Positions 14,988 to 23,150 are shown, counted from the first letter of the stretch. The stretch: 30,680 bases of DNA from a virus (IMGVR_UViG_3300044630_000876:1-30680), one strand, 5' to 3'. The notes: generated by a model not told the origin, from the sequence alone. Program-made: numbers and translations.

Positions 14988-17516
14988 ATGGCAAATTTAC
15001 TAGAAGTAATAATCAGCGGTAATTCTAAGGAACTTGAAGCCGCATTATCAAGGGCAGATAAGGAATTACAGAATTTCGGGAAAAAAGCATCTGAAATTGG
15101 CAAATCAATGTCAATGTATGTCACAGCCCCTTTGGCATTAGCCGGTGGCGCAGCGATCAAATTAGCATCCGATTTCAATGAGTCAATGAACAAAGTGGAT
15201 GTATCATTCAAAAGTTCAGCGGCTGAGGTTCAGGCATTCGCAAAAACTGCATTGACATCGTTTGGTATTGCTGAGGGAACGGCATTAGATATGGCGGCAT
15301 TGTTTGGCGATATGGCAACCGGTATGGGTGTAAGCACAGCGGAGGCGGCAAAACTTTCAACATCTTTGGTTGGATTAGCCGGTGATTTAGCATCATTCAA
15401 AAATATTGGGATTGATCAGGTTCAAACAGCATTGGCCGGAATCTTTACAGGTGAAACCGAATCGTTGAAACGTTTGGGTATTGTAATGACCGAAGCCAAC
15501 GTGAAAGCGTATGCATTTTCAACAGGGATTAAAAAATCTTATGATGAAATGTCACAGGCTGAAAAAGTAATGTTGCGATACAATTATGTTTTATCAGTAA
15601 CTAAAAATGCACACGGAGATTTTGCACGAACAGGCGGTGGAGCAGCCAATCAGATGCGTATGTTTGCCGAGTCATTGAAACAAGTTGGTGCGCAATTTGG
15701 TCAGATAGTATTGCCATACGTTACATCGGCATTTAAGGCATTTAATTCTTTTATGGTTTCCGTTTCTGAGTCATCAAAAACTACAAAAACTATTATTATG
15801 GTTTTAGGTGGTTTAGTGGCTGCAATTGGGCCGGTATTAACAGCGGTTGGATTTTTATCACAAAATATGATAGCTGGATTCACAAACACAACAAAGGCAG
15901 TCAAATACCTTTGGGCGGCAATGTTGGCAAATCCTTTGGTTGCAATTACATCATTGGTTGCCGGATTAACTGCGGTTTATTTGATTCAAGAAGGTGTGTT
16001 CAAAAAAATGACAAATGTTCAAGAAGAAATGAACAATTTGAAAGATGAATCCATAAAATCAACAATAAAAGAGGAAAATGAAATGCAACGTTTAGTGAAG
16101 TTGGCGCAAAATCAAAATGTGTCAATGTCAGAACGTAAAAAAGCAATTGAAGCATTGAATGCAATGTCACCTGAGTATTTAGGGAACATTACATTAGAAA
16201 CGGTTGGAACGGACAAAGCAAAAGCAGCAATGGATAAATACATTGGATCGCTAAGGCAAAAAGCATTAGTGATGGCCGGCAATGCTAAGATTCAGGAATT
16301 AATGGCCAAAAAATTGGCATTACAAACCGGTGAAACAGATGCAGGTACAACAATGTTTGGTGCATTAAATGATATGATTGGTAAAGTGGCGATGGGTTAT
16401 GGTTTTGTGTCAGATGCCGCAGTCACAGGATCAAAAGAACGGAAAAGACTTGTAAAAGAGGAAATAAACAATTTAGATCAATTAATTGAAAAAATTGCTA
16501 AAGCAACAGGTCAAGATTTGAACAAGGTTGATTCACCAACATCAACAGCTAAACCATTAACAGGCCCACCCAAAAAAAGTGGGCAACCAAGTGCAGGATA
16601 TTCGGCAGAATTTAAAGCATTTCAGGCAAGAATTAAAGCAACAGAAGAAACTGAAAAGGCATTATTTGACATCAAAAAAAGAATGAATGAAGCATCTTTA
16701 AAAGATGGTGAAATCATACAGAAAAAAATGATGGCTAATTTGGGCGAAAATGGCCGTGCAAATGTTGAATTATTAAAAAAATGGTTTAATTACGATATTT
16801 CAACAAGTGAATTTTTTACATCATTGAACAAATTGCGTGGAATTACAATGGATATTCCATCACCAATGGCAATGTTAGATAAAAAAATTGCAGAATCTAC
16901 AATTGCACAGAAAACGCAATTGGATTTGCAAGCAGAGCAATATGGTCTATATATGGAACAAGTGAACACAATGGCATCAACGGTTGGCAATGCATTTGGT
17001 CAATTAGGCAATTCCATTGTTGCATCATTTGGATTGGCGCAGACAGGATTAGAAGGATTTTTAGGCACATTATTGCAATTTGGTGTTCAATATGCTGCGG
17101 AAGCATTAAAAAATGCATTAATTACAAAGGGACAGATTGCGGCATCAAAAGCATCAGCAACAGCAAACGCAATTGATGCAGGTACTAAGTCAGCAACGGC
17201 GGCCGGGCCGGGTGCAATCTTTGCATTATTACCATTCATTGCAATGGGTGTGGCTGCAGTAGCATCAGCATTCAGTAGTGTTCCAAAGTTTGCGGCAGGT
17301 GGTATTGTATCAGGCCCAACAATGGGTTTGATGGGTGAATATCCGGGCGCAAAATCAAATCCAGAGGTGATTGCACCATTGAGCAAATTACAGGGAATGT
17401 TAGATCAAGGCAATGGAGGCGGAACGGCAAACGTATCTGGTGAATTTGTATTGAGAGGTCAGGATTTGGTGGTGGCATTACAAAGAGCAGAAAAGCAACG
17501 AAATAGAATTGGATAA
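14988..17516 (+). CDS. Tape measure protein
   Basis: This 842-residue protein sets tail length and is packed inside the tube. The N-terminal 250 residues follow the usual pattern (KASEIGKSMSMYVTAPLALAGGAAIKLASDFNESMNKVD, in part, then IGIDQVQTALAGIFTGETESLKRLGI). About residues 265-335 are hydrophobic (LGGLVAAIGPVLTAVGFL, then AMLANPLVAITSLVAGLTAV), then a long helical, Lys-rich region follows. Near the C-terminus are Ala-rich hydrophobic stretches and the motif KFAAGGIVSGPTMGLMGEYP with NPEVIAPLSKL, very common in tape measures. By the known scale of about 0.15 nm per residue the tail would be near 125 nm. Confidence 0.95.
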   Translation: MANLLEVIISGNSKELEAALSRADKELQNFGKKASEIGKSMSMYVTAPLALAGGAAIKLASDFNESMNKVDVSFKSSAAEVQAFAKTALTSFGIAEGTALDMAALFGDMATGMGVSTAEAAKLSTSLVGLAGDLASFKNIGIDQVQTALAGIFTGETESLKRLGIVMTEANVKAYAFSTGIKKSYDEMSQAEKVMLRYNYVLSVTKNAHGDFARTGGGAANQMRMFAESLKQVGAQFGQIVLPYVTSAFKAFNSFMVSVSESSKTTKTIIMVLGGLVAAIGPVLTAVGFLSQNMIAGFTNTTKAVKYLWAAMLANPLVAITSLVAGLTAVYLIQEGVFKKMTNVQEEMNNLKDESIKSTIKEENEMQRLVKLAQNQNVSMSERKKAIEALNAMSPEYLGNITLETVGTDKAKAAMDKYIGSLRQKALVMAGNAKIQELMAKKLALQTGETDAGTTMFGALNDMIGKVAMGYGFVSDAAVTGSKERKRLVKEEINNLDQLIEKIAKATGQDLNKVDSPTSTAKPLTGPPKKSGQPSAGYSAEFKAFQARIKATEETEKALFDIKKRMNEASLKDGEIIQKKMMANLGENGRANVELLKKWFNYDISTSEFFTSLNKLRGITMDIPSPMAMLDKKIAESTIAQKTQLDLQAEQYGLYMEQVNTMASTVGNAFGQLGNSIVASFGLAQTGLEGFLGTLLQFGVQYAAEALKNALITKGQIAASKASATANAIDAGTKSATAAGPGAIFALLPFIAMGVAAVASAFSSVPKFAAGGIVSGPTMGLMGEYPGAKSNPEVIAPLSKLQGMLDQGNGGGTANVSGEFVLRGQDLVVALQRAEKQRNRIG

Positions 17517-17518
17517 TT

Positions 17519-19450
17519 ATGGCATACGGTGTGAAATATCGTTTGGAATTTGCCGACATAAAAGGCAACAAACGAAAGGTTGAGATTTTCAAAAATGGGT
17601 ACACCGGTGAGGTTTTACCAATGATTGGAACAGGTGAGCCGGTTGAAATTGAGTGGAAGGCTGAGGAAGATTTGTACGAGCCATTAATAGGATCATTATG
17701 CACATTGAATTTATTGGTGACAGATGATGTGACCTATGATGACTTTTATTTGTATGATGAACGTGAATACAAAGTCGTGATTTATTACGAATCATCGGCA
17801 GGCAATTGGGGAACATATTGGTCGGGTTGGGTTGTGAATGATTTATATTCACAAGCATTGGTTTCTACACCATATTCATTGTCAATAACAGCCACAGACA
17901 ATTTAGGTCAATTAGATGGATTTGATACGTGGATGCCGGATGTCAATGTGGACAATCAAACGCTGTGGAAATTTATGTGGAATGCATTAACCAATTTAGG
18001 ATTGGATTATGACATTTACATCAGCAATGATTTAAGGATTGCAACCGATTCTGCTTGGAAAAACGTGTTTGATCAGGTGACAATCAAAAAGGTCGGATTT
18101 TATCACGATTATTATATCATCAACGATGCAAAAATGACATTGCGTTCAATTTTACTTGGATTTAATTGCCGTTTATTTCAATCATTTGGCCGTTGGTATA
18201 TTGTAAACAATTCATCTTATGGCGATCAACGAATCATTGCAGGAATTCAAGCAGGAACATACACAGGATCGGGGATTTTAACAGCCAAACAAGCATTTTT
18301 AAATGGTGGATCAGAGGAAATAAAATATTGGATTTATAATGCATCTGGGGTTGAGCAATCAACGGTGACAACCAATATGTTGAAGGTAGTGCCAACAAAT
18401 ATGCAACCGATTGGGCAAAACCTATTCAGAACACCACGCAGACCGGTTAAAAAATATCAGGAAATTGTGGACATTTCACAACAACAGGTTGATTTAAACC
18501 TAAATGCATCGTTTGAATTTGGTTACGAAAATTGGGATACCACATTTGGGGCAGTTGGAACATTTGAGCCAAACGCATTTGCAGGCCGTAAGGCAATCAA
18601 ATTTACAGGCACAAGTGCATTGGGTGTATATCAAACAAAATTGTTTAGCACAGGGGCAGCAAATGCCATCAAAGGCAATCAATATCAGGTTTTGTTTTCG
18701 GTAAATATAGACAAAGGCGGAAGCGACAACAGATTGCCATGGTATTTGCGGATCGAATATGCCCCGGGAGTTTATCAATATTGGAGTGAAACAAATAAAA
18801 CATGGGGTACATCACCCGGATCGGTACTATGGAATGAAACGGCGGTAGTTGGGGCAGGTACATTTGAATCATTCAAATTTACGGCAAAGGAAGCACCAGA
18901 ACCGGGGCAAATTCAATTGGGTTTTGCATTACCTTATGTAAACGCAACCGGATCGTACACAGGTGTGTATTTGGACAATTGTGCGGTACGTAATATTGAT
19001 AAAGAACAAAACGTTTACAAAGAGGCATATTTTATCAGGGAACAATCAGGCACATTTGTGACATCCGATGTGATGGAGCATAAAGATGTTGTACAGGCCG
19101 ATGTTGATTCAGTTGTATTTTCGGGTGCATTTACGGATAATAATTCATTTAAACGTGCGCAGGATGCTAATGGTTTATTTTTGGAACAAATAGTCACACA
19201 GCAAAGATTGAATGATTTTAGGCAATATTCAATGCAATATGAAGGTGATTTATATAATATGGATGATTTTGGTGTGATGTCAATGGCTCATAAATTATGG
19301 ATTAAATTTGACACATTAACCGAAACAGATTCGGCAATTGTTGATTCAATCCGTGTTCAATTAAAATCAAACATATATACCTGTCAATTCCATATTCCGA
19401 ATAATTACACGGATGTGGCAAGCAATTACAGGGTATCGTATCAGGAATAA
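17519..19450 (+). CDS. Tail tip / baseplate protein with carbohydrate-binding-like insert
   Basis: This 643-residue protein is the only gene after the tape measure in the tail block, so it probably combines distal-tail and tail-associated roles. It opens with VKYRLEFADIKGNKRKVEIF and contains YWSGWVVNDLYSQ and TATDNLGQLDGFD, typical of tail proteins in Bacteroidota phages. Residues about 325-490 look like a jelly-roll binding module: NASFEFGYENWDT, GRKAIKFTG, a long beta-rich stretch and ending YTGVYLDNCAVRNID, similar to CBM4/9-type modules. Such a domain may contact host glycans. The start is three bases after the tape measure stop. A hairpin and terminator follow. Confidence 0.75.
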   Translation: MAYGVKYRLEFADIKGNKRKVEIFKNGYTGEVLPMIGTGEPVEIEWKAEEDLYEPLIGSLCTLNLLVTDDVTYDDFYLYDEREYKVVIYYESSAGNWGTYWSGWVVNDLYSQALVSTPYSLSITATDNLGQLDGFDTWMPDVNVDNQTLWKFMWNALTNLGLDYDIYISNDLRIATDSAWKNVFDQVTIKKVGFYHDYYIINDAKMTLRSILLGFNCRLFQSFGRWYIVNNSSYGDQRIIAGIQAGTYTGSGILTAKQAFLNGGSEEIKYWIYNASGVEQSTVTTNMLKVVPTNMQPIGQNLFRTPRRPVKKYQEIVDISQQQVDLNLNASFEFGYENWDTTFGAVGTFEPNAFAGRKAIKFTGTSALGVYQTKLFSTGAANAIKGNQYQVLFSVNIDKGGSDNRLPWYLRIEYAPGVYQYWSETNKTWGTSPGSVLWNETAVVGAGTFESFKFTAKEAPEPGQIQLGFALPYVNATGSYTGVYLDNCAVRNIDKEQNVYKEAYFIREQSGTFVTSDVMEHKDVVQADVDSVVFSGAFTDNNSFKRAQDANGLFLEQIVTQQRLNDFRQYSMQYEGDLYNMDDFGVMSMAHKLWIKFDTLTETDSAIVDSIRVQLKSNIYTCQFHIPNNYTDVASNYRVSYQE

Positions 19451-19478
19451 TTTTGTTTTTCATAGGTTTGGTAGTGCG

Positions 19479-19508
19479 CATCCGTTCATCTTATGGGTGA
19501 ATCGGATG
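19479..19508 (+). other. Stem-loop between late and phosphoesterase genes
   Basis: CATCCG (19479-19484) and TTCA (19485-19488) pair with TGAA (19498-19501) and CGGATG (19503-19508), a 10-bp stem with one bulged T at 19502 and a 9-base loop. No T run follows. It lies 20 bases upstream of the terminator hairpin and may protect the 3' end of the late mRNA. Confidence 0.55.
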
Positions 19509-19528
19509 TTGATTAGGTTGAATGCAGA

Positions 19529-19558
19529 ATGGTCGTGGAATTATCTACGGCCATTTTT
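19529..19558 (+). terminator. Late-operon terminator
   Basis: ATGGTCGT (19529-19536) pairs with ACGGCCAT (19547-19554) with one G-T wobble; inner G-T, G-C and A-T pairs leave a four-base loop. A T run (19554-19558) and GTTTTATTTG follow. It ends the structural transcription unit. Confidence 0.8.
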
Positions 19559-19577
19559 GTTTTATTTGTCGGTTTTA

Positions 19578-19604
19578 CTAATTAGTTAAATGGCTAATTT
19601 TGAA
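19578..19604 (+). promoter_or_regulatory. Composite CTAATTAG ... CTAATTTTGA element
   Basis: CTAATTAG at 19578-19585 and CTAATTTTGA at 19594-19603 repeat the arrangement at 2820-2845, with the same 8-base gap. The TAATTTTG part (19595-19602) matches the -7 consensus but overlaps the first codons of the phosphoesterase gene if the ATG at 19590 is used. If it is a promoter, translation would start at the ATG at 19617, 15 bases downstream. Confidence 0.4.
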
Positions 19605-20600
19605 AAAAAACTACAAATGGGTTTAAAACACGATCAAATCAAGGATCATTTTTTTTCATCGCCATTATCAATGAAACATTTTTCGGAAAAATACCACGAA
19701 ACGTATGGTTATGTAGATGCAAAGCAGATGAGAAAAATGATGAGCCGGTACAATATTTTGTCACGTGTAAGGGCTGAAAAAACATTGGCTGATTTACCAA
19801 AAGCACAAATCGAATCCACAACATTTTTCGAATTAGAAAATTTTGGAATTGAGGAATCAATTGGTAAAGAATACAAATCAGCACGATTGCCTGATCATTT
19901 AAAGAAAATTGGCATATTATCAGACATTCACGTGCCGTTTCATTCTGTTGAAGCAGTTGTGTGCGCAATTAAGTATTTAAAGGAACAAAAAATTGATTGC
20001 TTGTATCTGAATGGAGACACTTTTGACCAATATTCCATCAGCAGACACGAACGTGATCCCGATCTTAGGGATTATCCAAAGGAAGTAGAAATGTGCCGTA
20101 ATTTCCTGCAAACATTGCGTGGTATATTTCCAACAATCCCGATTTATTTTAAGGCAGGCAATCACGAAAACAGGCATCAAAGATATATTAACCAACAGGC
20201 AGAAGAATTTGCGCAGTTGCACGAATTGCAATTTGAGCAATTTTTTAGATTGGATGTGTTAGACATTAAATATATTCCTGATTGGCAAGGAATGGAAATG
20301 GGCGATTTGTTGGTGTGTCACGGTCACGAATTGATGGCAGGTGGAATGAATCCATCACAAAGCACGTTTAATAAAACATTCTGCAATACGTTGATTGGAC
20401 ACGTACACAGGACAACAAATACCACCAAAAAGACAGGTTTTAAAGAATACATCCACACGTATTCCACAGGATGTTTGACACAATTATCCCCAAAATACTA
20501 TCCTTTTGCACAGCACAATCACGGGTTTGCATTAGTAATGATAACCGATGGGAAAGCAAAGGTTGAAAATATAATGATAAAAGATGGGAAAATTGTGTAG
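19590..20600 (+). CDS. Calcineurin-like metallophosphoesterase
   Basis: All metal-site motifs are present in this 336-residue protein: ILSDIH (Asp112, His114), NGDTFD (Asp143), AGNHEN (Asn191, His192), CHGHE (His246) and GHVH (His271, His273). The first 100 residues are helical and may bind DNA or a partner. Phage members of this family are often assumed to be nucleases or phosphatases in DNA metabolism, but the substrate cannot be read from sequence. It stands alone, flanked by terminators, between late and early genes. The ATG at 19590 is the longest start; 19617 (MGLKHDQIK) is possible and would avoid a promoter-like element. The missing nine residues precede any conserved motif. Confidence 0.87.
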   Translation: MANFEKKLQMGLKHDQIKDHFFSSPLSMKHFSEKYHETYGYVDAKQMRKMMSRYNILSRVRAEKTLADLPKAQIESTTFFELENFGIEESIGKEYKSARLPDHLKKIGILSDIHVPFHSVEAVVCAIKYLKEQKIDCLYLNGDTFDQYSISRHERDPDLRDYPKEVEMCRNFLQTLRGIFPTIPIYFKAGNHENRHQRYINQQAEEFAQLHELQFEQFFRLDVLDIKYIPDWQGMEMGDLLVCHGHELMAGGMNPSQSTFNKTFCNTLIGHVHRTTNTTKKTGFKEYIHTYSTGCLTQLSPKYYPFAQHNHGFALVMITDGKAKVENIMIKDGKIV

Positions 20601-20648
20601 TTTTGTATCGGTAGTAAAGGTTTAATGATTCATACAGTTGTTGTTTAG

Positions 20649-20680
20649 AAAGGGCAGATCCGATGGGTTTGCCCTTTTTT
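20649..20680 (+). terminator. Intrinsic terminator after phosphoesterase gene
   Basis: AAAGGGCA (20649-20656) pairs perfectly with TGCCCTTT (20670-20677) around a 13-base loop, followed directly by a T run. It lies 48 bases after the phosphoesterase stop and isolates the early region. Confidence 0.88.
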
Positions 20681-20696
20681 ATTGCACTATTTTTTT

Positions 20697-20733
20697 AATA
20701 GGTTTTTAATAGGTAACCTATTTTTTACCTATT
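20697..20733. repeat. Symmetric array of four AATAGGT half-sites
   Basis: Two AATAGGT copies (20697-20703, 20708-20714) are separated by TTTT; after one central A, two ACCTATT copies (20716-20722, 20727-20733) are again separated by TTTT. The half-sites on each side are exactly 11 bases apart, about one helical turn. The array lies in an AT-rich gap upstream of the early promoter. It is a candidate operator for a dimeric regulator or an initiator-binding origin element. Confidence 0.85.
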
Positions 20734-20776
20734 TTTTGACCGTTAAATAAATAATTGATATTTTTTTGATTTATTT

Positions 20777-20796
20777 TGTTTGAAATTGTTTGAAAT
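20777..20796. repeat. Tandem TGTTTGAAAT repeat
   Basis: Two perfect adjacent copies of the 10-mer TGTTTGAAAT occupy 20777-20796. Each contains TTTG, and the second supplies the -33-like box of the early promoter at a 19-base spacing. Upstream, AAATAAAT and ATTTATTT form an inverted repeat around a T-rich loop. Confidence 0.8.
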
Positions 20797-20819
20797 GTAA
20801 AATAAAGGTTATATGTTTA
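20789..20819 (+). promoter_or_regulatory. Probable early promoter (TTTG, 19 bases, TATGTTTA)
   Basis: TTTG at 20789-20792 and TATGTTTA at 20812-20819 are 19 bases apart, within the Bacteroidota -33/-7 spacing; the -7 box differs from TAnnTTTG in the last base. It is the best-spaced promoter in the window and precedes the long early gene series. An in-frame ATG at 20813 lies inside the -7 box, so the start at 20855 is preferred. Confidence 0.6.
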
Positions 20820-20854
20820 CATCAACAAACAACAACAACAAAACAATAACAATT

Positions 20855-21127
20855 ATGAAAACGGTAACACAACAAGAAATGACATTATTAAACCAAATTA
20901 AAAATTTCATCGAAAATGAATTTTCTTCAAGCAATTATATGTGGATGTATTTATCATATATGTCTGGCGATATGAAAATAAATAGAGGTTTGATGTCATC
21001 ATTAATGCAAAAAGGAATTATCGCATTTAATTCATTTGAGGATGAAAACGATGCAATAGAAGTTAATCAAAAATATTGGGTGGAAGAAAATTTCATTGCA
21101 AATTTCATTAATATATCTGTAAAATAA
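20855..21127 (+). CDS. First early protein, unknown
   Basis: This 90-residue, mostly helical protein is not recognised (MKTVTQQEMTLLNQIKNFIE..., with SSNYMWMYLSYMSGDMKINRG in the middle and a C-terminal YWVEENFIANFIN). Being the first gene after the early promoter, it may act on host takeover or regulation; that is inference only. Its leader is rich in AAC/AAT repeats without a Shine-Dalgarno motif. A terminator-like hairpin follows it. Confidence 0.7.
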   Translation: MKTVTQQEMTLLNQIKNFIENEFSSSNYMWMYLSYMSGDMKINRGLMSSLMQKGIIAFNSFEDENDAIEVNQKYWVEENFIANFINISVK

Positions 21128-21138
21128 ATTAACACCGT

Positions 21139-21163
21139 GCCGGGCGGATTCCCGGCAATTTTT
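21139..21163 (+). terminator. GC-rich terminator or attenuator hairpin
   Basis: GCCGGG (21139-21144) pairs with CCCGGC (21151-21156) around CGGATT, followed by AATTTTT. It lies after the first early gene and before the remaining early genes, so it may limit read-through. Confidence 0.7.
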
Positions 21164-21176
21164 AAACAACAACAAT

Positions 21177-21287
21177 ATGTGGAATCTATTAAAAACAATC
21201 GACAAAAATGACATTGCAGGCTTAGTTATCGTTTTAACAGCCATTGCAATTTGTGTGAAACTTATGTACATCGTTGGAAACATTTAA
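21177..21287 (+). CDS. Small single-span membrane protein (36 residues)
   Basis: ATG at 21177 follows an AACAACAACAAT leader much like that of the preceding gene. The protein reads MWNLLKTIDKNDIAG, then a hydrophobic stretch LVIVLTAIAICVKLMYIVG. A single membrane span with a short polar head fits a small early membrane protein such as an antiholin or superinfection factor, but no family is recognised. It fills a gap otherwise lacking a gene. Confidence 0.55.
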   Translation: MWNLLKTIDKNDIAGLVIVLTAIAICVKLMYIVGNI

Positions 21288-21298
21288 TCACTACGGCA

Positions 21299-21487
21299 AT
21301 GATCTACAAAATCACATTCAAAGATAGTTCAGGGTATTACACCGTGACAAAAGATTTTGCCAACACAGATGAGTTGGGCAAATACATCCAGAATGAAATG
21401 GCCAATTATGGCGGAAAAGAAATAGGCATTGAGGAATTTGAATCAATGCAGGAAATGTTAGAAAAAAGATATGAGGGTAAAAATTAA
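21299..21487 (+). CDS. Unknown early protein (62 residues)
   Basis: From ATG 21299 the protein begins MIYKITFKDSSGYYTVTKDF and ends with a charged helix (EEFESMQEMLEKRYEGKN). A GTG at 21251 would extend it through the previous small gene and is less likely. It overlaps the next gene by 17 bases. Function unknown. Confidence 0.65.
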   Translation: MIYKITFKDSSGYYTVTKDFANTDELGKYIQNEMANYGGKEIGIEEFESMQEMLEKRYEGKN

Positions 21488-21680
21488 TCACGGTGAATTG
21501 CACCAAAAGGTGGCAGACGATTTGAACAAACGAGGGATTCTGCCACCACGAAAAGACAAATGGGAATCGCACAATGTGCAGATGGCCATTTCAAGAAAAT
21601 TAAATTATCCCCTAATGTGGGAGGCAATCAATAGAATATCTAAACAAATGTATGATGAATCAGAAATCAAATCTAATTAA
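21471..21680 (+). CDS. Unknown early protein (69 residues)
   Basis: This basic 69-residue protein (HGELHQKVADDLNKRGILPPRKDKWESHNVQMAIS, described in part) looks like a small helical DNA-associated protein, with a second half around YPLMWEAINRISKQMYDE. It overlaps the ERF recombinase gene by 29 bases, so it may be translationally coupled to it. No family recognised. Confidence 0.68.
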   Translation: MRVKINHGELHQKVADDLNKRGILPPRKDKWESHNVQMAISRKLNYPLMWEAINRISKQMYDESEIKSN

Positions 21681-22341
21681 AGCAATCATTAACGTGATGA
21701 ACGATGTCAAAGGGATTGAAAAATCAATGACTATTGGCACAGGGCAAATGGCATACAAAGGTGTTCCAGATAAAGAGGTCAAAAAAATCATTGGCCAATC
21801 AATGGCAAAAAATGGTTTATGCATTTTACCGATTGGCATCACACCAACAATTAAAATTGAACGTTGGGATGAATTGGATTACAACGGCAAAATGAAGGCA
21901 AAGCAGTCAGTATTTACGGAGGTATATTCAACGTTTTTATTGATGCACGAAAGCGGTGAAAGTCAGGAAATATGCGGATATGGTCACGGAGTTGATCCGC
22001 AGGACAAAGGCGCAGGCAAAGCAACAACGTATGCGTTAAAATATGCATTGTTGTATTCATTTTTAGTTCCAACAGGCGATATTGATGACACCGATGCAAT
22101 CCATAGCAACGAGATTCAAACAAAGCCACAGGCCAAAGCATCAAAGCCACAGGCAAAAGGTGCAATACCTGCGCCATCGCAATTTGATATTGAGTTCAAA
22201 GAATTGATTGCAGATGTTAAAAGTGTGATTGCAATTGGTGAATTAAAGGGAATCTGGGAAAAATTGACCGATGAGGCAAAAGCCAACAAAGAAATTCAGC
22301 AATTATTCAACCACAGAAAATCAGAATTATCCATCAAATAA
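21652..22341 (+). CDS. erf: ERF family single-strand annealing recombinase
   Basis: This 229-residue protein promotes annealing of single-stranded phage DNA in recombination and replication. The family signature GHGVDPQDKGAGKATTYALK occurs at residues 111-130, with IEKSMTIGTGQMAYKGV and VYSTFLLMHESGES upstream. A Gln/Lys-rich linker near residues 150-175 (including two PQAK repeats) separates the core from a C-terminal helical domain. It is followed by an unknown gene and an SSB-like gene, a common recombination cluster. ATG at 21652 or 21655 both fit. Confidence 0.92.
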   Translation: MMNQKSNLIKAIINVMNDVKGIEKSMTIGTGQMAYKGVPDKEVKKIIGQSMAKNGLCILPIGITPTIKIERWDELDYNGKMKAKQSVFTEVYSTFLLMHESGESQEICGYGHGVDPQDKGAGKATTYALKYALLYSFLVPTGDIDDTDAIHSNEIQTKPQAKASKPQAKGAIPAPSQFDIEFKELIADVKSVIAIGELKGIWEKLTDEAKANKEIQQLFNHRKSELSIK

Positions 22342-22352
22342 ATAAACAACCT

Positions 22353-22817
22353 ATGAAAAACGAATTGATGGCCGTTGATGGCCAAATCCTAGAATTAAGC
22401 AAAAAAGAAATCACGCAGTTGGCCGAAAACTTTATGGCCAACGCAGATTCAATCAACACCGTGAAATTGGCGGCACAATTGGCAAAATTCACGCATTTGT
22501 CAGCCGAAATGGATAAGCTATTAAAAGAGCATTTATTTGTTGATCTGCGCCAAAATAAGGATGGCAAATTATCAGCATTCGGTGTGGACTTTTCAGAAAT
22601 GGAGGGCGGTGTAAAATATGATTATTCAGAAACCGAATCGTGGTGCAAATTACAATTTGAAATTGATCGCCTAAAAGACAAACAAAAAGAGGTGGAGGCA
22701 TTTTGCAAGGCATTGAAATCAAAGGTTTCTATATTGGATGAGGAAACAGGTGAATTGGCTGATTTTTATCCACCATCAAAATCATCCACAACCACAATCA
22801 AAAAAGTAATTAAATAA
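22353..22817 (+). CDS. Unknown coiled-coil protein in the recombination cluster
   Basis: This 154-residue protein is mostly helical. It has EITQLAENFMANADSINTVKLA near the N-terminus, a FGVDFSEMEGGVKYDYSETES segment in the centre and a long charged coiled coil (WCKLQFEIDRLKDKQKEVE) after it. It lies between the ERF recombinase and the SSB-like gene, with 11 bases before and 22 after. I know similar proteins from phage recombination clusters but no established activity. Confidence 0.72.
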   Translation: MKNELMAVDGQILELSKKEITQLAENFMANADSINTVKLAAQLAKFTHLSAEMDKLLKEHLFVDLRQNKDGKLSAFGVDFSEMEGGVKYDYSETESWCKLQFEIDRLKDKQKEVEAFCKALKSKVSILDEETGELADFYPPSKSSTTTIKKVIK

Positions 22818-22839
22818 ACAATCTAAATAAAAAAATCAC

Positions 22840-23148
22840 ATGGCACGTTTAGTAAGCATTAAAATTGACCTTTCAAAAATTGATGAAAACAGGGTTTTTC
22901 ACAGCATAAAAACAGGGGCAAGATATCTGGACATTACAGGTGTGTTGACCGACACACCAGATCAATACGAAAACAATGGATTCGTAAAGCAGAACACAAC
23001 AAAGGAGGAACGTGAGGCAGGATTGAAATTGCCAATAATCGGGAATTTTAAATTGTTGAAAATCTTAAATGATCCGGGCGCACCTGTATCGGCACAGCCT
23101 ATTCAACGTGAAGTGAATCCAATTGAAACAGATGAATTACCATTTTAG
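22840..23148 (+). CDS. Putative single-stranded DNA-binding protein
   Basis: This 102-residue protein starts with a beta-rich region (residues 1-40, VSIKIDLSKIDENRVFHS, YLDITGVLTDTP) and ends IETDELPF, close to the conserved acidic tip (DDDIPF) by which bacterial SSBs recruit partners. A Pro/Gln-rich linker (about residues 78-95) precedes the tip, as in SSBs. The core is shorter than the usual OB fold of about 110 residues, so the assignment rests on tip, layout and the ERF neighbour rather than a full domain match. It could be a small replication accessory factor mimicking the SSB tip. Confidence 0.6.
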   Translation: MARLVSIKIDLSKIDENRVFHSIKTGARYLDITGVLTDTPDQYENNGFVKQNTTKEEREAGLKLPIIGNFKLLKILNDPGAPVSAQPIQREVNPIETDELPF

Positions 23149-23150
23149 CA

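Noticed and set aside
20601-20854. tRNA or protein gene in the largest gene-free gap
   Set aside because: No cloverleaf and no usable open frame; the region is AT-rich with terminator, repeats and promoter only.
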